Assembly: GCF_000182565.1 (NCBI RefSeq)
Contig: NW_015971547.1
Span: 415,339 to 479,338 of the forward strand
Reading direction: 5' to 3'
Length of the DNA stretch: 64,000 nt
Source: Spizellomyces punctatus DAOM BR117
Taxonomy: Eukaryota; Chytridiomycota; Chytridiomycetes; Spizellomycetales; Spizellomycetaceae
The notes below the pieces were generated by a model. It was not told where the DNA came from. It made no database searches and saw only the letters and a list, made by a program, of their open reading frames with translations. The position numbers and the translations under genes were made by a program. Positions 60,525 through 64,000 of this stretch are shown here, one piece after another; position 1 is the first letter of the stretch, and every line of letters begins with the position of its first letter.

Positions 60525-62048
60525 AGTGAGACGAGAATCCTACAAACCACTACACGCGAAACGCTCACGGTGAGTTCCTTTTTTCTCCAATACATTTCAC
60601 AAAAAACACAAAGTAAGCACTCACTCAGTTCAAGTAACAAATAAGTCGACGCTCAAAATGTTCTAAAATGACTTTAAGTCGTTCGTCGTCGTCGTCCTTA
60701 AATAGCCTATTCTCTTTTTGTTTATCGTCCAACTTTCGGTGGAAGCAATTTCCCATAGGCAGGTGTGAGTCACGCGTCTGTTTGATGGCAGCAAGTTGGC
60801 GCTACTCGTTTTCAAAATGGATCGTTCAAGCAGGAAAAAAAACGGAAATTTCAAATACAGCACACAAGCGCTTTGGGGATGTTGACAAAATGGACGCAAA
60901 AGCGATGAATTCCTTCGCCCGGCTTGCAAACGGCAGAACTCGCCGTGTCAGCAATAAAGATAAGCGGATCGGGGTATCCGTTTTTGATTTGGGGTTAGGG
61001 AGGTGATCTGCTGCAAGACGTGCAGATCCAGGGCTTTTTTTAAGGACGCCATTGTTGCTTAAATTATGGACACTAGGTATGACGGTTTCTATGCACTTTG
61101 CATTTAGGAAAGCACCAAGGATGCATCATCCAGAATGGATGTAAATCCATTGACCTTTTCGGAGGATGTTATCATGTTAAAAATTAAAGATCTTCGAAAA
61201 GGGTCTGATTGCATTATTCTATGAAAAGAATTAGAATAAACAAAAGAGCTATGGCACCCAAGTGCAAGTATTGATATCCCGATCTTGGTCTTTGCCGGGA
61301 CTATGCAGTGGATGTCATATTCATGTCAAGCATGTCCCACCGGCACCTGCATTGGTGTCATTGATGCAGGCAGTCCAATTTGACTGGCAACTCACAAGCT
61401 ATCAAAACTGCAGATGGCAAGCGTTTCATCAGTTGCTCTTCCACTAATGCTCTCCTCAAGAGTTTTGCATTATTCCATCTGCTGCTATTGCCAAATGCGA
61501 CGTGACTCTCTTGACGGTTAGAAAATACAGTGCAATCTTTGATAGCCTCCTGTTTCTGGCAATATGGAAGTCGTCGATAAAACCATTCGAGATCACGGTC
61601 TAAATTGGCAATTCGGTCCTGGTCTATCAGATGGCGCGAGATATCTGATGGAAAACCTCGACTGGGGAAGACGTCATTCAGACTGCCTGGAATCCAAACC
61701 TTTACAGATCCTGCAACTCGATCCATTCATGCATACTAGTTCCTTCCTGTAGATGCTGTTTGCTTTCTGGTAGTGCAATTGGACCTTTAGCAGAAAACCT
61801 CATCGCCTGGCACTGCATTATGTAAGCATTACACGGGGGACGAATACACGTGAACTTCCAACCCCTTGAGCAGACATCGCTTGCCCTTTTGTTTGTCTCG
61901 CCGTGATTTCCACTTCCCATTTCCAGTGTAGAGTTTGCATTTAGGGCCTTTTTTTTGCAGGAACATCGTGCACTGAACTGTGGAGAGGTGAGTAAACTTT
62001 TCTTGGGCGTATCAACGCAAGAATATACTGACGCAACGTGGGAAGAAG
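60525..62048. promoter_or_regulatory. Divergent upstream region, 1.5 kb
   Basis: This lies between the acyltransferase start (-) and the four-TM orphan start (+). A 122-codon minus-strand ORF (61358-61726) has no recognisable domain and I do not call it. No TATA box or repeat stands out. Confidence 0.45.
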
Positions 62049-63557
62049 ATGTCATCCTACTCGTACTCTCCATACTACTCGCCTTATGCACCAACCTCTG
62101 GGCGTTACTCACCCTACAACGCCTACCAACCCTATCCACCGCCTGCGCGCCCAGGTTCATCGGCATCGTCCGGATCCGGTGTCGAAATGATACCCACACA
62201 ACCGTCGGGGACGCCAACGTCACCATATCTGCATTCGTGTGCAACACCGCCGTTACCCGTTGGTGCACGGTCTGCGTCTGTATCGCCACCTCCAAATATG
62301 TACGGTAGTAATCTACATCATGGACAGCATCACGGCCGGTCAGTTAGTTTACCGCGAGGTGTTCGATCTAGATTGGGTTCGCGGGATCAGGATGAGTGGG
62401 TGGATCACCGATCACATAGAGAGGAGATGTTGGATGGGCGGTATGAGGATAGGGATGCAAAGGATGTTGGGCTGGGTGTGGTACCACCTCTAGATGAAAT
62501 GTCTTCGACTTTACCCTTGGCGTCCGATGAGCATGTTCACAAAACAAAGGATCTACTGGAGAAAAACGGCTTGTACACTGACTTGAACCAAACAGAGAGC
62601 GAGGCGGATTTTGAATCGAATCCGAATCATCACAACCAACCCGGAGTATCCGACTATCCCAACCCCGGTCGAGACGCAAAGCAAAGCACCGTGTTTCACC
62701 ATTTCACGCGGGACGACAGCTATACCCCATCCCGTAGTCCCACTCCCACTCCCAAACACTTTTACCGCCCGCCACCCCAAGCACCCGCGTCTCACATTCA
62801 CCTCTTTCTCTTCTCCACCCTCACATTTATTCTCTTGCACCATTTACCATTCTTTTCTTCGTGGACTCGCACTCTCCGCTTACGACTAGGCTTTTACCCT
62901 GCGCTCATCATAACCCTAGCAACCTCGGTAGCAGGTGGCACAATATTCCGGTCAAAACGCACAGCTATAGCAAACTTTTTGGTCAAGTGCCGTGCACACC
63001 CCGCCTCCCGCGAATTTGGGGCATTACTGGCAGCAATCACATTAGCGTACATTTGCGCCATCATGGCTCCACTTGCGTTCCGAATGTTGCATTCTCTTGC
63101 AACTCGCATCCCGATTTTGGGACCTTTGGGCGTGTACATTGCGTTGATGTGGTGGTGTGTCATGTTTTCGCTTGTTGGTATATGGGCTATGGCATTTTTC
63201 GCGTGGGATGTCACAAAAGTCGTGCATGGGGCGGTTGTCAATATTTTCCGATATGTTGTGGCGGCTGATCAGGATATTTCGTCTGCATCTTCGTGTGCAT
63301 CTTCGTCGGTGGGGGTGTCGACTTTTAGAGTGGTCAATGTGAGTGAATCGGAAGATGAGGATATAAAGGTTTCGGCAAGTGTGTCGGCTTATGTGGCCGC
63401 CAGTGAGAGGTTATCGACATGTGCAATTGAGAAGGGGAAGATGGCTGTAGGGAGGTTTGGAAGGGTGGCGGAAGCAGCTGAACCCGCATCAGGCATGTCA
63501 ACGCCGAGATTGAGTAGGAATTCCTCTTTTACGGATAGGCGGATGGCGATTTATTGA
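62049..63557 (+). CDS. Orphan membrane protein with Tyr/Ser/Pro-rich N-terminus and four TM segments
   Basis: An intronless 502-residue frame starts with a Tyr/Ser/Pro-rich stretch (SPYYSPYAPTSGRYSPYNAY), continues with a Ser/Arg-rich and acidic disordered region of about 230 residues, and then has four hydrophobic segments: LFLFSTLTFILLHHLPFF, LGFYPALIITLATSVAGGTI, FGALLAAITLAYICAIMAPL and MWWCVMFSLVGIWAMAFF. The tail is Ser/Glu-rich (SESEDEDIKVSASVSA) with SP and TP sites. No signal peptide is present, so the long N-terminus is probably cytosolic. I do not recognise the family. The many Tyr and Ser suggest a phosphoregulated ER, vacuole or plasma-membrane protein, but that is inference. Confidence 0.75.
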   Translation: MSSYSYSPYYSPYAPTSGRYSPYNAYQPYPPPARPGSSASSGSGVEMIPTQPSGTPTSPYLHSCATPPLPVGARSASVSPPPNMYGSNLHHGQHHGRSVSLPRGVRSRLGSRDQDEWVDHRSHREEMLDGRYEDRDAKDVGLGVVPPLDEMSSTLPLASDEHVHKTKDLLEKNGLYTDLNQTESEADFESNPNHHNQPGVSDYPNPGRDAKQSTVFHHFTRDDSYTPSRSPTPTPKHFYRPPPQAPASHIHLFLFSTLTFILLHHLPFFSSWTRTLRLRLGFYPALIITLATSVAGGTIFRSKRTAIANFLVKCRAHPASREFGALLAAITLAYICAIMAPLAFRMLHSLATRIPILGPLGVYIALMWWCVMFSLVGIWAMAFFAWDVTKVVHGAVVNIFRYVVAADQDISSASSCASSSVGVSTFRVVNVSESEDEDIKVSASVSAYVAASERLSTCAIEKGKMAVGRFGRVAEAAEPASGMSTPRLSRNSSFTDRRMAIY

Positions 63558-63712
63558 TCATGGTGTTAGTGTATTTGTTAATGTATTTTTTGGTATTGGC
63601 GGTTTGGTAAACAATATATCTGTCGTTGATATTGGCGACCTATTGACATTCACACCGCCCAACTGTTATCCATGCAAACAACCCACAGTCATGTATAAAA
63701 ATATACAGATTC

Positions 63713-63991
63713 CTACGCCCCTTCATCTTTAGCTGTCTCTTCTACCTTTGCTTCACCCGCAGCTTTAGTGTCCAGGGGTACTGCTTCCTGTTTTGCCTCA
63801 CCAGCGTCTAGCTTAGTCTTTTTAGCATCTCCATTTTGCGTCGCCGCCTCTGGTGCTTTTCGCTTTTTGACAAGGCTAGATATATCTGTGACGGGACCGT
63901 CCTCCTTCTTTAACTCTGGGGAAGGAATCAATTCTGTGGCTTCTTCGACCACCTTGTTCACCGCGCTCATCTTCGCGTGGAGTTCTTCGAC
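63713..63991 (-). CDS. Last exon of a small basic/acidic nuclear-type protein, 5' end off the window
   Basis: The frame encodes a helical start (VEELHAKMSAVNKVVEEATE), then LIPSPELKKEDGPVTDISSL, a Lys/Arg cluster VKKRKAPE and KKTKLD that look like nuclear localisation signals, and an acidic, Ala/Lys/Glu-rich tail. An ATG occurs at 63970, but the frame extends upstream to a GATTAG acceptor at 63992-63993, so this is probably the final exon of a longer gene. If it starts at 63970 it is 85 residues. I cannot assign a family; a chromatin or chaperone-like tail is possible. Confidence 0.55.
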   Translation of the reverse strand, partial: VEELHAKMSAVNKVVEEATELIPSPELKKEDGPVTDISSLVKKRKAPEAATQNGDAKKTKLDAGEAKQEAVPLDTKAAGEAKVEETAKDEGA

Positions 63992-64000
63992 CTAATCCAA

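Noticed and set aside
61358-61726. 122-codon minus-strand ORF in a gene-free stretch
   Set aside because: No motif, promoter signal or splice support; the length is within chance for this GC content.
61702-62295. 197-codon minus-strand ORF
   Set aside because: It overlaps the start of the plus-strand four-TM gene and shows no domain; probably a shadow.

Overview
The window reads as intron-rich nuclear DNA of a fungus, most likely a zoosporic (chytrid-like) one. The evidence is fungal families (Rad5-type helicase, GRAM-PH sterol glucosyltransferase, UPF0658 Golgi protein, fungal S41 peptidase, MBOAT sterol acyltransferase) together with a TTLL-type tubulin ligase and a kinesin-8, which suit a lineage that still builds flagella. 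Lineage is inference. Nearly all introns are GT...AG and 57-99 nt long. I placed every exon border by hand from frame continuity, splice consensus and conserved motifs, so single borders may be off even where the gene call is firm.

Layout. 1-9.5 kb: a 5'-truncated RAD5-like gene, a MADS-box regulator (-), a shared upstream region with GA/TC microsatellites, a GPI-anchored triple cupredoxin (+), and two small orphan genes on a 195-bp divergent promoter. 9.8-19.5 kb: a UPF0658 membrane protein (-), an LRR-like orphan, a four-EF-hand protein, an intronless protein kinase, a mitochondrial carrier (-) and a CsbD-like stress protein. 19.5-32.2 kb: a seven-TM receptor with its own RGS domain and a Cys-rich ectodomain, a RUS/DUF647 protein (-), a secreted S41 peptidase homologue (-) and palmitoyl-protein thioesterase (-). 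33-49 kb: a His/Gln/Pro-rich disordered protein, a secreted LEA-like repeat protein, sterol glucosyltransferase (-), kinesin-8 (+) and a TTLL ligase (-). 49-64 kb: a small TATA-driven locus with an apparent frameshift, a short Ser/Thr-rich protein, a methyltransferase-like membrane protein (-), five-unit polyubiquitin (-), a Nudix hydrolase with a membrane tail, a sterol O-acyltransferase (-), an orphan four-TM protein and the last exon of a nuclear-type protein at the right edge.

There is no operon logic; genes are spaced individually on both strands. Loose themes are sterol modification (glucosylation and esterification), microtubule control (a convergent kinesin-8/TTLL pair), extracellular or lysosomal hydrolysis (S41, PPT1), and small stress-type genes (CsbD-like, LEA-like, polyubiquitin, the 51.4-kb ORF), several of which have a clear TATA box about 95-140 bp before the ATG. 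I saw no CRISPR array, rRNA, intact tRNA, complete transposon or virus. The most interesting objects are the seven-TM-RGS receptor, the unplaced disordered and membrane proteins, and the apparently frameshifted small gene near 49.3 kb.
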